Below are positions 7,437 to 14,486 of a stretch of DNA of 24,193 nucleotides, piece after piece; position 1 is the stretch's first letter; every line of letters starts with the position of its first letter. Source of the DNA: Microcaldota archaeon. GTDB lineage: Archaea; Micrarchaeota; Micrarchaeia; Micrarchaeales; Micrarchaeaceae. Position numbers and translations under genes: made by a program. The notes below the pieces were generated by a model. The model was not told the DNA's origin. It saw only the letters and a program-made list of their open reading frames with translations, and did not search any database. The stretch is from NCBI GenBank assembly GCA_021812205.1, contig JAKAOJ010000001.1, positions 1 to 24,193 of the forward strand. Reading direction: 5' to 3'.

Positions 7437-7471
7437 ACGCGCTTTTACTTCTGTATAAGCAAATTGGTTGC

Positions 7472-8575
7472 ATGGCCGACAAGGATGCGCTCGAATCAAG
7501 GCTTGAGGAGCTTGAGGAGGAGCTTTCGCGCACGAAAGACAACAAAGCCACTAATAAGCATCTGGCTGCGCTTCGCTCAAAAGTTGCGCAGGCACGCCGC
7601 GACATAGTCAAGGCAAGCAGGCGCGTCCATGGGAAGGGCTTTTTCGTCAAAAAATCAGGTGATGCAACTGTCGCGCTAGTAGGCTTCCCGAGCGCTGGCA
7701 AATCTTCGCTGCTCAATGCGCTTACAAACTCAAACTCGAAGACCGCGCCGTACGCGTTCACTACCACAGGCATAATACCCGGCACGATGGTCTACCGTGA
7801 CGCCCACATACAGGTGCTCGACATGCCCGGCCTGATAGAGAACGCCCATTCTGGTTTGGGAGAAGGAACGAGCATAGTGGCGCAGATACGCGTGTCCGAC
7901 CTGATAGTTTTCGTGATAGACATAAACAACCCTCCGCAGCTGGACATGCTGCTTTCCGAGCTCAAATCCCTCAACGTCTACATAAACAAGAAGAAGCCCG
8001 AGGTGCAGGTGCGCGAGGTTGATGCCTACATAGGCCTGAGGTTTGAAGTAAACAAGTCCGGTCTGGACGAGCAGGATCTACGCACAATATTCACCGGCTT
8101 CGGAACGTATAATGCCGTGGTGCGCATATGGGGCAAGGTAGACGAAGACGAGCTGATAAGCCTGCTCGCCAACAGGTCCTGCTACATAAACGCAATAATA
8201 GCGCTAAACAAGATAGACACTGTAAGCGATTTCGAGACCATAGCCCATGAGATGGAGAGGCGCTATGCGATGACAGTGCTGCCCATAAGCGCGCTGCGCA
8301 AGTCAACCCTGGAGCAGCTGACGCGCAGCATCTACGCTAACTCTGGGTTAATCCGCGTCTACCTTAAGCCCAGGACAGGCAAGGAACGCTCCCCTGTCAC
8401 AGCCTACGCGGGCTTTACCGTAGGGGAGCTGGCTAAGCGTTTCCACACCGCGGTGGTGGACGAGCTGAAGTGCGCTTATGTCGACGGGCCAAGTGTCAAG
8501 TTCTCAAACCAGCGCGTAGGCGTAAACCACACGCTTAAGGACGGCGACACTGTTACATTCATAAAAGAGAAGTGA
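7472..8575 (+). CDS. DRG-type (Obg/HflX superfamily) GTPase with TGS domain
   Basis: Translation-associated GTPase of the archaeal/eukaryotic DRG family, thought to act on ribosomes. The protein has 367 residues. A basic coiled-coil N-terminus (1-55) is followed by the P-loop GFPSAGKSSL (71-80). The TTTG switch I region precedes DMPGLIENAHSGLGEG (117-131), the DRG G3 region. NKID (246-249) is G4 and PISALRKSTL is G5. A C-terminal TGS domain covers about 295-367 (RVYLKPRTG, TVGELAKRFH, VGVNHTLKDGDTVTFI). The length and domain order are normal for the family. ATG 7472 is about 26 bp after a TATA-like element, so the mRNA is probably leaderless. Confidence 0.94.
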   Translation: MADKDALESRLEELEEELSRTKDNKATNKHLAALRSKVAQARRDIVKASRRVHGKGFFVKKSGDATVALVGFPSAGKSSLLNALTNSNSKTAPYAFTTTGIIPGTMVYRDAHIQVLDMPGLIENAHSGLGEGTSIVAQIRVSDLIVFVIDINNPPQLDMLLSELKSLNVYINKKKPEVQVREVDAYIGLRFEVNKSGLDEQDLRTIFTGFGTYNAVVRIWGKVDEDELISLLANRSCYINAIIALNKIDTVSDFETIAHEMERRYAMTVLPISALRKSTLEQLTRSIYANSGLIRVYLKPRTGKERSPVTAYAGFTVGELAKRFHTAVVDELKCAYVDGPSVKFSNQRVGVNHTLKDGDTVTFIKEK

Positions 8576-8628
8576 AGGTCCAGACGCCGTCGAGTTTTAC
8601 GCAGATGGGTCAAAAATTATTGGTACAT

Positions 8629-8645
8629 TTTAAATAGTTTAAATA
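8629..8645 (+). promoter_or_regulatory. Tandem TATA boxes of the 8689 gene
   Basis: Two TTTAAATA elements, at 8629-8636 and 8638-8645, about 45-60 bp before the ATG at 8689. A leader of about 20 bases would follow. Otherwise the gap 8576-8688 shows nothing clear. Confidence 0.55.
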
Positions 8646-8688
8646 ACGATATAACATAAAGGCGGCGAAGGGCCTTCTAGGGGTCTAG

Positions 8689-9093
8689 ATGTCTATAAAG
8701 TATTGGGAGTTCGAGGATGCACCTTTCAAGGAAAAGCTGCGCAACGTTAGCGCCAGAGAAATAGCGAAGCTGTTTTTCGACAACGAGACGGAGGCCTACA
8801 GGTTTGCTGCGCTGCTCTTGGAGGTCAAGAAGACCAAGAAGCTGAAGCTGAAGGATGTCCCCGGGACGATACCGATAGCCACGGCGAAGCGCTACCTGGA
8901 TTTTGCAGTGCAGCTCGGCCTCCTCAGCCACGAGGGCACGGTCTACGAGCTCACAGACAGGTTCAGCAGGCCGTTCAGGAACATAGCGTCGTATATAAAG
9001 GCGTGGATGGAAGCTCCCCCAAGTGAGGACTTGACGACAGAATTTCCAGCAGCGCGCATGGAGAAGCAGAAGAAGCGTGGCGGGCGGGTCTAG
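8689..9093 (+). CDS. Winged-helix-like small protein, function unknown
   Basis: I do not recognise a named family. The protein has 134 residues and is soluble. Its pattern suits a winged helix-turn-helix: helices at REIAKLFFDNETEAYRFAAL, a putative turn and second helix at PIATAKRYLDFAVQLGLLSH, then a wing-like EGTVYELTDRF. An amphipathic helix and a basic tail (EKQKKRGGRV) follow. The early KKTKKLKLKD stretch is also strongly basic. This fits a DNA- or RNA-binding protein, but only on overall pattern. It has its own promoter with tandem TTTAAATA boxes and no operon partner; tRNA-Arg and tatD lie on the other strand. Confidence 0.65.
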   Translation: MSIKYWEFEDAPFKEKLRNVSAREIAKLFFDNETEAYRFAALLLEVKKTKKLKLKDVPGTIPIATAKRYLDFAVQLGLLSHEGTVYELTDRFSRPFRNIASYIKAWMEAPPSEDLTTEFPAARMEKQKKRGGRV

Positions 9094-9145
9094 CCCCAAT
9101 GGGCTTTTGTTTCTGAAGGCCTTTTTACTGAAGGCGCGCATGCAT

Positions 9146-9258
9146 CGGGCCCGGCGGGATTTGAACCCGCGACCGTCAGCTTTCCCCGCGCTTCTTGACG
9201 AATTGTCAAAGAAGTCTCATAGAAGGCTGCTGCTCTGTCCAAGCTGAGCTACGGGCCC
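9146..9258 (-). tRNA. tRNA-Arg(TCT) with a 38-nt intron
   Basis: All four arms fold. The acceptor is GGGCCCG/CGGGCCC, the D stem GCTC/GAGC, the T arm GCGGG-TTCAAAT-CCCGC, and the anticodon stem GCAGC/GCTGA, with one G-A mismatch at 27-43. The anticodon TCT is at 9223-9221. The anticodon loop is interrupted after position 37 by bases 9219-9182. The exon-intron junctions form a canonical bulge-helix-bulge: CTTC of the exon pairs with GGGG near the intron end, between three-base bulges TAT and AAA, each cut after its second base. CCA is not encoded; the discriminator is G. The tRNA starts at the base right after the tatD stop, so it is probably made from the tatD transcript. Confidence 0.93.
9182..9219 (-). 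other. tRNA-Arg intron, bulge-helix-bulge type
   Basis: 38-base intron between positions 37 and 38 (canonical archaeal site). Its core is a hairpin, CTTCTT(T)GAC paired with GTCAAGAAG. The splice sites fall in the 3-nt bulges expected for the archaeal tRNA splicing endonuclease. Confidence 0.85.
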
Positions 9259-10071
9259 TCAGCGCATAAGGCTTGCCACGCCAATATTAAAGAACCTTCT
9301 AGTGTTCTGCGTCAGCACTGAGGCAGCCTCCTCGAAAGGCACACCCTTGGCTGATGCGATGATTCTTATCGACTTCTCGACGTCTCTCGGCACAGCGCCG
9401 TTCACCGGCGAATCCGTTTCAGCCAGGAGGCTGCGCATTGACACTGCCTTTATCGCACGCTTCCGCTTTCCAGACTCCATCGGCGGCACTGATATCATGT
9501 ATCCGCGCCTCTCGGCCTCAAGCGCCTGGCTCTCGTCCCCCTCGAAGAAGTGCAGCTGGACCTTGGTGGCTCCATGCTCCTTCAGTATGCCGAACACCTC
9601 CTCCATCGCCCCCCTTGAGTGCACGCACACTGGCAGGCCAAGTTCCACAGCAAGCCCAACAAACCTGGAAAAGATGAGCTTCTGCCTTTCAAGCGCCTCG
9701 GCAGTCTTGGCGTATGTTACGTCAATCCCTATCTCCCCAACAGCTACTACCGACTTCCTGTTGTCCTTTATGAGCCTGATGTTCCTTTCAATCTCCTCGT
9801 CCGGCATGCCGGCATACTCTGGATGGACCCCGAGTGCCGCGAAGACGTTCTTGCCGTCGCACATGGCAAGCGTCTTAATGTTCGATGCGGTGTCAACGCC
9901 ATTGGCTATGATGACGCTCACGCCCTGCTCCACGCTGGCGCGCACCACATCCATACTAAAGGATTCTATGTGGCAGTGGGCATCTGCCATCTCTGGCACG
10001 CTCTTGCGTACAGGCACGTTTTCCTTGAGCAGCTCCTTCGCCGCCAAAGCTGTCGGCATGAAAGGCACCAT
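9259..10071 (-). CDS. tatD: TatD-family metal-dependent hydrolase
   Basis: Amidohydrolase-fold TIM-barrel enzyme; TatD proteins are metal-dependent nucleases and related hydrolases. The protein has 270 residues. All usual metal ligands are visible: HxH in ADAHCHI (H32, H34), GEIGID (E113), VHSRGA (H151), LHFFEGD (H174) and AETDSPV (D220), plus GVHPEY. The first 28 residues precede the barrel. The ATG at 10071 suits the promoter: the centre of CTATATAG is about 22 bp upstream, so the mRNA is likely leaderless. The stop codon touches the first base of tRNA-Arg. Substrate is not predictable. Confidence 0.9.
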   Translation of the reverse strand: MVPFMPTALAAKELLKENVPVRKSVPEMADAHCHIESFSMDVVRASVEQGVSVIIANGVDTASNIKTLAMCDGKNVFAALGVHPEYAGMPDEEIERNIRLIKDNRKSVVAVGEIGIDVTYAKTAEALERQKLIFSRFVGLAVELGLPVCVHSRGAMEEVFGILKEHGATKVQLHFFEGDESQALEAERRGYMISVPPMESGKRKRAIKAVSMRSLLAETDSPVNGAVPRDVEKSIRIIASAKGVPFEEAASVLTQNTRRFFNIGVASLMR

Positions 10072-10089
10072 ATGTGCTTCTCTAAAAAC

Positions 10090-10097
10090 CTATATAG
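10090..10097. promoter_or_regulatory. Palindromic TATA box shared by divergent tatD and DUF929 genes
   Basis: CTATATAG reads the same on both strands. Its centre is about 22 bp before the tatD ATG and about 25 bp before the ATG at 10119. One element could therefore position two leaderless transcripts in opposite directions. Confidence 0.6.
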
Positions 10098-10118
10098 CCT
10101 TTAACACGAGAACTATTA

Positions 10119-11147
10119 ATGTCCAGTGGCCACGGTGCTATTATGAAAAGCAGGCATAGCGGAGTAGGGAAAACAGAGTTTGTGCTTATAGCACTGGTTG
10201 TGGTGCTAATAGGTATAGTTATATTTCACGGCAGCGAGATAGCCTCGCTCCAGAAGCAGGTAAGCTCTCTGGAATCGCAGCTCTCTTCATTGCAGGGCAG
10301 CTCTCCCAGCACCCCAGGCCAGTTCGGCCAGCGCCTGACTGGAATAGACCAGCCGCTAAATGCGACCGAGCTGTCAGCCATAAATGGTGCGCCACTCGCT
10401 TATTTTGAGGATGCTGCGAACATGATGCTTGCAGGCAACCTCACAGGCATGGTTTCAGTACCCGTGCTGAACTCTAGCTACTTCAACACAAACGCGCTAG
10501 TGGTAAACGGCAAGCCCAGCGTAGTATACATAGGCGCCATATCATGCATCTTCTGCGGCGAGAACAGATGGGCTATGGCTCTCGCGCTCTCACGTTTCGG
10601 AAACTTCACCGCGCTCTACAAGGGCTATAGCAGCTTCGGCGACTCGGATGTCCCGACTCTCTACTGGTCTGCAGACAACTACACCACCAGTGCAGGCGTG
10701 GGCTACGGCGCGTCTTACTCCAGCCCATATATAAACTTCTTTGCTGCGGATTACGAGTCACCGATAGTGCAGGGGTTCCAGGTGCAGCCCATAAGCTACT
10801 TCGTAGCCGAGGCGCCAAACTCCACATACAGCACAGCAATGTCCTTCATGAACAACACCGGGAAGTTTAGCGGGACGCCGTTCACGCTTTGGGGCACATC
10901 GCTCTTCTTGGGCGCTGACGCTGTTGTTTTCGGTAACACAACGCCTTCCAGCCAGTCGCTCCCCCTGACATACATGACCCATGAGGAAGTCATAAAGCAG
11001 ATAGGCTCGTTCAGCGACAGGTTTGCATGGGCCGAATACGCAGGCGCAGACGTCTACATAGCGGCAACGTGCCATTCAATAAATGACTCTGCGCCGGTAT
11101 GCTCGCTGCCTGGTATAAAGGCCATAGAGGCTAAGATGACTGCATGA
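10119..11147 (+). CDS. DUF929-family membrane-anchored thioredoxin-like protein
   Basis: Predicted extracytoplasmic thiol protein, 342 residues. One N-terminal transmembrane anchor (about 20-36) is followed by a short coiled coil (39-60) and a Ser/Pro/Gln linker. The main domain contains VVYIGAISCIFCGENRW, with a CxxC pair (C143, C146) in thioredoxin-like context. A second Cys pair lies near the C-terminus (C318, C328). Several N-x-S/T sites fit an outside location. DUF929 is an archaeal family of unproven function; a disulfide role is inferred from CxxC. The gene overlaps the next membrane gene by 4 bp (ATGA). ATG 10119 fits the CTATATAG box; ATG 10143 is an alternative. Confidence 0.83.
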   Translation: MSSGHGAIMKSRHSGVGKTEFVLIALVVVLIGIVIFHGSEIASLQKQVSSLESQLSSLQGSSPSTPGQFGQRLTGIDQPLNATELSAINGAPLAYFEDAANMMLAGNLTGMVSVPVLNSSYFNTNALVVNGKPSVVYIGAISCIFCGENRWAMALALSRFGNFTALYKGYSSFGDSDVPTLYWSADNYTTSAGVGYGASYSSPYINFFAADYESPIVQGFQVQPISYFVAEAPNSTYSTAMSFMNNTGKFSGTPFTLWGTSLFLGADAVVFGNTTPSSQSLPLTYMTHEEVIKQIGSFSDRFAWAEYAGADVYIAATCHSINDSAPVCSLPGIKAIEAKMTA

Positions 11148-11638
11148 CACGCGCATTCGCACTGCTGAAGAGCATCTACAAGCCGAGGTACATAATCCTA
11201 AACGTTGCTGTTTTCGCTGTATACTACCTCTTCTCGACCGCGCTCATCAGGCTCAACAACACGCCCGTAATCATTTTCGCTCCCTACGCAAAACCGCTTT
11301 TCTATGCAGTCATAGCGACCGGGTCGATAATGTTCACCATTGCGATATACTCTATCAGGAATACAAGGAACAATTCGGCCAAATACCTGTCTAGCACCGC
11401 AGGCACGGTCACTGCAGTGGGCAGCAGCCTGTTCATAGGGTGCGGCTGCCAGGTCCCGGTCACGCTCGGAATATTCTCCGCGTTCATCGGGAGCGCAGGT
11501 GCCATCGGTGCAGACGTCTTCATAGCCGATTACGAGTCGTGGCTGCTGCTAATCCTGCTTTTTATAAATGTGGCACTAATATCCTACTATACACTAAAGC
11601 TCTCCAGGCCGCAGTGCAGGATCAGGAAGAAGGGTTGA
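11144..11638 (+). CDS. Small polytopic membrane protein with a Cys-Gly-Cys motif
   Basis: I do not recognise a named family. The protein has 164 residues with about four or five membrane helices (roughly 17-35, 52-70, 86-108, 110-124 and 132-152) and a basic tail (RPQCRIRKKG). The notable feature is FIGCGCQVPV (C100, C102) at the end of a Gly-rich helix, plus C158 near the C-terminus. The ATG overlaps the DUF929 stop as ATGA, so the two are translationally coupled. Membrane proteins with paired cysteines next to an extracytoplasmic CxxC protein often pass electrons or oxidise it (DsbB, VKOR, CcdA types). It is not clearly any of those, so a redox-partner role is a hypothesis. Confidence 0.75.
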   Translation: MTRAFALLKSIYKPRYIILNVAVFAVYYLFSTALIRLNNTPVIIFAPYAKPLFYAVIATGSIMFTIAIYSIRNTRNNSAKYLSSTAGTVTAVGSSLFIGCGCQVPVTLGIFSAFIGSAGAIGADVFIADYESWLLLILLFINVALISYYTLKLSRPQCRIRKKG

Positions 11639-11642
11639 TTAG

Positions 11643-12728
11643 ATGGCAGGTAAGGCGAAGGCAAGGGCACATGCACGCAGGCCTCTGCCTCGCGTCAAGC
11701 CAGCCCGCAGCAGCAAAAGGCCGGCACGCAGGCCGCGCAGCATGCGCACGCCTGCCCCAAAGCAGCAGCCGCTTGCATATGTTCCCACATCCTACAACGG
11801 TGCGCTCGTCTATGATATAGCAACCGGCAACGCAGACAAGAAGGTCACGGAAGAGGCTCTGCTGCTAAACCACATGATGCTCAACCTGACAGAATCATCA
11901 TCGAAGGAGGCATACAGGTCTGGGCTCTCAGTGGGCACCACACTGTACGACATAGCAAGATTGAAGCACCATGGGATCCAGTACGAGGAATACGTTCCAT
12001 ACCTTGTAGAGTTTCTCGAGCGTGCGGGCTACTATGTTACCTATGGCGTGTTCCCTGACAAAGCCATATTCAGGCTGCACGGGCACAGCCTATACATTGG
12101 CGCACGCATGCATACATTCGAGGCCGGCGTCATATCTGGTTTTATGAGCGCTGCCCGCAAGGCCTACACGCCTGTCAACGAGACTGCCTGCAGGAATGAC
12201 AGGGCAGATGCCTGCGTTTTCGAGACTTCGCGCACTTCCGCCTCAGCCTCGCTGCGCAGGGACATGATTGACAGGTTCATAGAGCACGTGCATGGCAGGG
12301 CTAGCGCAGGCGCCTACCCAAGCGCCACATTCTCACAGAGCTACCACGCCCTGCTGGCATCATCGCTGCTCCAGCAGGCCCACATGGATACGCTGAAAGG
12401 CATCATGCACTACATCGGCTCATCTCTCAGGGAGAAATTCGAGAGCAGCGCTAAGAGACCGGGCACTTCCGACTACATCGCCAACAGCATAACACTCCTC
12501 AGGCTGGGCACCCCATACATGGACAACATGCGTAGGCTGGACATAAGGCTGGCTTTTGATACGGCCACCTCGCGCAGTGAAATGGCCGAGCTGTCGATAG
12601 CATTCCTCAACGGGATATTCGGCAAGAGGGCTGGAAAAGCCATAGCAACAGAAAGTAATAATAAAGGGTCTTATACAATAAGGTTGGCAACTCAGTCCAG
12701 CGCAGGCATTCGTAAATCTGGGCATTAG
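11643..12728 (+). CDS. V4R-like domain protein with a basic N-terminal tail
   Basis: The protein has 361 residues. Residues 1-43 are a low-complexity Arg/Lys/Ala/Pro tail. Residues about 85-195 resemble a V4R (4-vinyl reductase-like) small-molecule-binding domain: MHTFEAGVISGFMSAA (156-171), then TACRNDRADACVFE with C183 and C191 at the spacing of the family's C-terminal Cys pair. The second half (about 225-350) looks like a degenerate copy ending in IAFLNGIFGKRAGK without the cysteines. It starts 4 bp after the CGC membrane gene and ends 9 bp before secY, so it probably belongs to the same transcript. Ligand and role are unknown. The basic tail suggests nucleic-acid or ribosome contact. Confidence 0.7.
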   Translation: MAGKAKARAHARRPLPRVKPARSSKRPARRPRSMRTPAPKQQPLAYVPTSYNGALVYDIATGNADKKVTEEALLLNHMMLNLTESSSKEAYRSGLSVGTTLYDIARLKHHGIQYEEYVPYLVEFLERAGYYVTYGVFPDKAIFRLHGHSLYIGARMHTFEAGVISGFMSAARKAYTPVNETACRNDRADACVFETSRTSASASLRRDMIDRFIEHVHGRASAGAYPSATFSQSYHALLASSLLQQAHMDTLKGIMHYIGSSLREKFESSAKRPGTSDYIANSITLLRLGTPYMDNMRRLDIRLAFDTATSRSEMAELSIAFLNGIFGKRAGKAIATESNNKGSYTIRLATQSSAGIRKSGH

Positions 12729-12737
12729 CTGGTTTTC

Positions 12738-14192
12738 ATGGCACTAGAATTCATGGACACCATAGGCCGCTTTATACCATCGATAAGCGGACCGAAGGCG
12801 CCAATGTCGCTACGCGAGAAGATGTACTGGACAGGCGGCATACTTGCAGTGTACTTCCTGCTCTACAACATATACGCAATAGGCGTGAACCAACAGGCAG
12901 TCTCGCAGCCAATACTGCAGCTGATAAGCATAATATTTGCCGCAAGGATTGGCAGCCTGATAACAGTCGGTATAGGGCCAATAGTCCTTTCAAGCATAAT
13001 ACTCCAGCTAGTGAACGGCTCGGGCCTGATACACCTCGACCTGAACGATACAGCCACAAAGGGACGCTTCCAGTCGATGCAGAAGCTCTTCGCGATGAGC
13101 ATAGCAATGGTAGAGTCTGTGGTATTCGTCCTGAGCGGCTACGTCCCTGTCGCAAGCCATGCAGTCATGCCATTCGTGATGCTGCAGCTGATAATAGGCG
13201 CATTCACAATCATCTTCCTTGACGAGATGATGACAAAGTACGGCATAACCTCCGGAATCAACCTCTTCATAGCTGCCGGGGTGTCATTTGCCATTGTTGC
13301 CGGCACTGTAGGGATACTGGTGCCTGAAGCTGCAGCCACCATTGCGGCAGGCGGAGCGGCCGCACTCTCAAATGCGGTGCTGGCGTTCGGGCCGCTCTTC
13401 TTCGCCATCATAATATTCCTTATAAGCATCTACGCCTACGAGATGAAGATAGAGCTTCCGCTGAGCTTCGAGCAGCTGCGCGGCGTAGGCGGACGCCTGC
13501 CCATACCCTTCCTCTATGTAAGCGTGCTGCCTGTGATACTTGCGTCGTCGCTCGAGCTTAGCTTCACCGTGTGGTTCAGGTTCCTCGCCAATGTGGGCGG
13601 CTCCTTGGCAAACGTCGCGAAATTCTTCGCCTATTATCAGGCGTCGTCCTCAGGCCCTCAGCTCGCCGGCGGCATAGTGTACCTCATATCCCCTACATTC
13701 CCGCTTCCTTATTCGGCGGCATATGGCGGCGTAGGTGGCTACGGACCATACTTCAGCTACCTTGCTACGCACGTCAGCACGCTCTTCCTGCCTTGGGGCG
13801 GCTCAGTGCTAGTCCCAGAGTGGGTTCACGTTATAGTATACACCGTAGTGCTGATGCTCCTCTGTGTGGTCTTCGGCAAGTTCTGGATCGAGATGACCGG
13901 GCAGAGCCCGAAGAACCTGGCAGAGCAGCTGGGCTCTACAGGCTGGCAGATACCGGGGTTCAGGCGCGACCCGCGCATAGTGGAGAGCGTGCTAAACAAG
14001 TACATACCTACAGTCACGGTACTAGGCAGCCTTTTCGTCGGCCTGCTTGCTGCGCTCTCGACGCTTACAGGAGCGATAGGCACTGGCATGGGGATACTCC
14101 TTACAGTAGGCATAATCTACATGCTCTACCAGCAGCTGCAGCAGGAGAACCTCTATGAGACTTATCCTGTGCTCAACAAGATAGCGAAGTGA
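12738..14192 (+). CDS. secY: Protein translocase channel subunit SecY (Sec61 alpha)
   Basis: Pore subunit of the Sec translocon, partner of SecE and Sbh; exports and inserts proteins after SRP delivery. The protein has 484 residues with ten membrane helices. Visible signatures include the N-terminal amphipathic start (MDTIGRFIPSI), GIGPIVLSSIILQL of the helix-2 plug region, the helix-5/6 loop YAYEMKIELPLSFEQLRGVGG, and SLFVGLLAALSTLTGAIGTG near the end. The Ala/Gly-rich insert around residues 190-215 is typical of archaeal sequences. Here secY is not in a ribosomal protein operon but follows the V4R-like gene. GCTGGTTTTC directly before the ATG is the same as at srp54. Confidence 0.95.
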   Translation: MALEFMDTIGRFIPSISGPKAPMSLREKMYWTGGILAVYFLLYNIYAIGVNQQAVSQPILQLISIIFAARIGSLITVGIGPIVLSSIILQLVNGSGLIHLDLNDTATKGRFQSMQKLFAMSIAMVESVVFVLSGYVPVASHAVMPFVMLQLIIGAFTIIFLDEMMTKYGITSGINLFIAAGVSFAIVAGTVGILVPEAAATIAAGGAAALSNAVLAFGPLFFAIIIFLISIYAYEMKIELPLSFEQLRGVGGRLPIPFLYVSVLPVILASSLELSFTVWFRFLANVGGSLANVAKFFAYYQASSSGPQLAGGIVYLISPTFPLPYSAAYGGVGGYGPYFSYLATHVSTLFLPWGGSVLVPEWVHVIVYTVVLMLLCVVFGKFWIEMTGQSPKNLAEQLGSTGWQIPGFRRDPRIVESVLNKYIPTVTVLGSLFVGLLAALSTLTGAIGTGMGILLTVGIIYMLYQQLQQENLYETYPVLNKIAK

Positions 14193-14267
14193 AGCTACCG
14201 GCCATTATTCGTTGCAGCTCCGCTACCAATGCATGAGCAAAAGAGAAGTAGAGCTCCGAGCCCCAGC

Positions 14268-14381
14268 TCAGAGCTGTCCGACCCTGCGCTTCTGCGCCCT
14301 CTTCAATCGCTTGCGCCTCTTCTTCTTCCATTTCCAGCGCATGCGCCCTTTCTTCTTCCATTTTCTGGGTATGCTTCCCAA
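14268..14381 (-). CDS. rpl41e: Ribosomal protein L41e (aL41), TTG start
   Basis: Very small basic large-subunit protein, 37 residues. The core PRKWKKKGRMRWKWKKKR (residues 5-22) and RLKRAQ match archaeal L41e; the part from the internal Met resembles the 25-residue eukaryotic eL41 (MRxKWxKKRxxRLKR). Start choice: TTG at 14381 follows AGGTGA (14391-14386) by 4 bases, and TATATAAATA (14424-14415) lies about 30 bp before that, placing the transcript start just before the Shine-Dalgarno. An internal ATG at 14342 would give 24 residues but has no such site. The acidic frame starting MEEERAHALEMEEEEAQ on the same strand is a shadow of this gene. It is convergent with secY. Confidence 0.85.
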   Translation of the reverse strand: MGSIPRKWKKKGRMRWKWKKKRRKRLKRAQKRRVGQL

Positions 14382-14414
14382 CGTTTCACCTGATAAGCGT
14401 AGACATGGCTAATG

Positions 14415-14424
14415 TATTTATATA
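14415..14424 (-). promoter_or_regulatory. TATA box of rpl41e
   Basis: TATATAAATA on the minus strand, about 25 bp before the AGGTGA Shine-Dalgarno of L41e. A separate TTTAAATA at 14449-14456 on the plus strand serves the divergent surface-protein gene at 14487. Confidence 0.6.
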
Positions 14425-14486
14425 CGCAGAAGTTATTAACTAACAACGTTTAAATAGCTTGACGTGCTGGCTAGAGGTTCGATGAA

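Noticed and set aside
14173..14361. Acidic 62-residue frame (MEEERAHALEMEEEEAQ...) on the minus strand
   Set aside because: It is another frame over L41e, whose basic codons produce Glu/Ala repeats when shifted; no promoter or ribosome site fits it.
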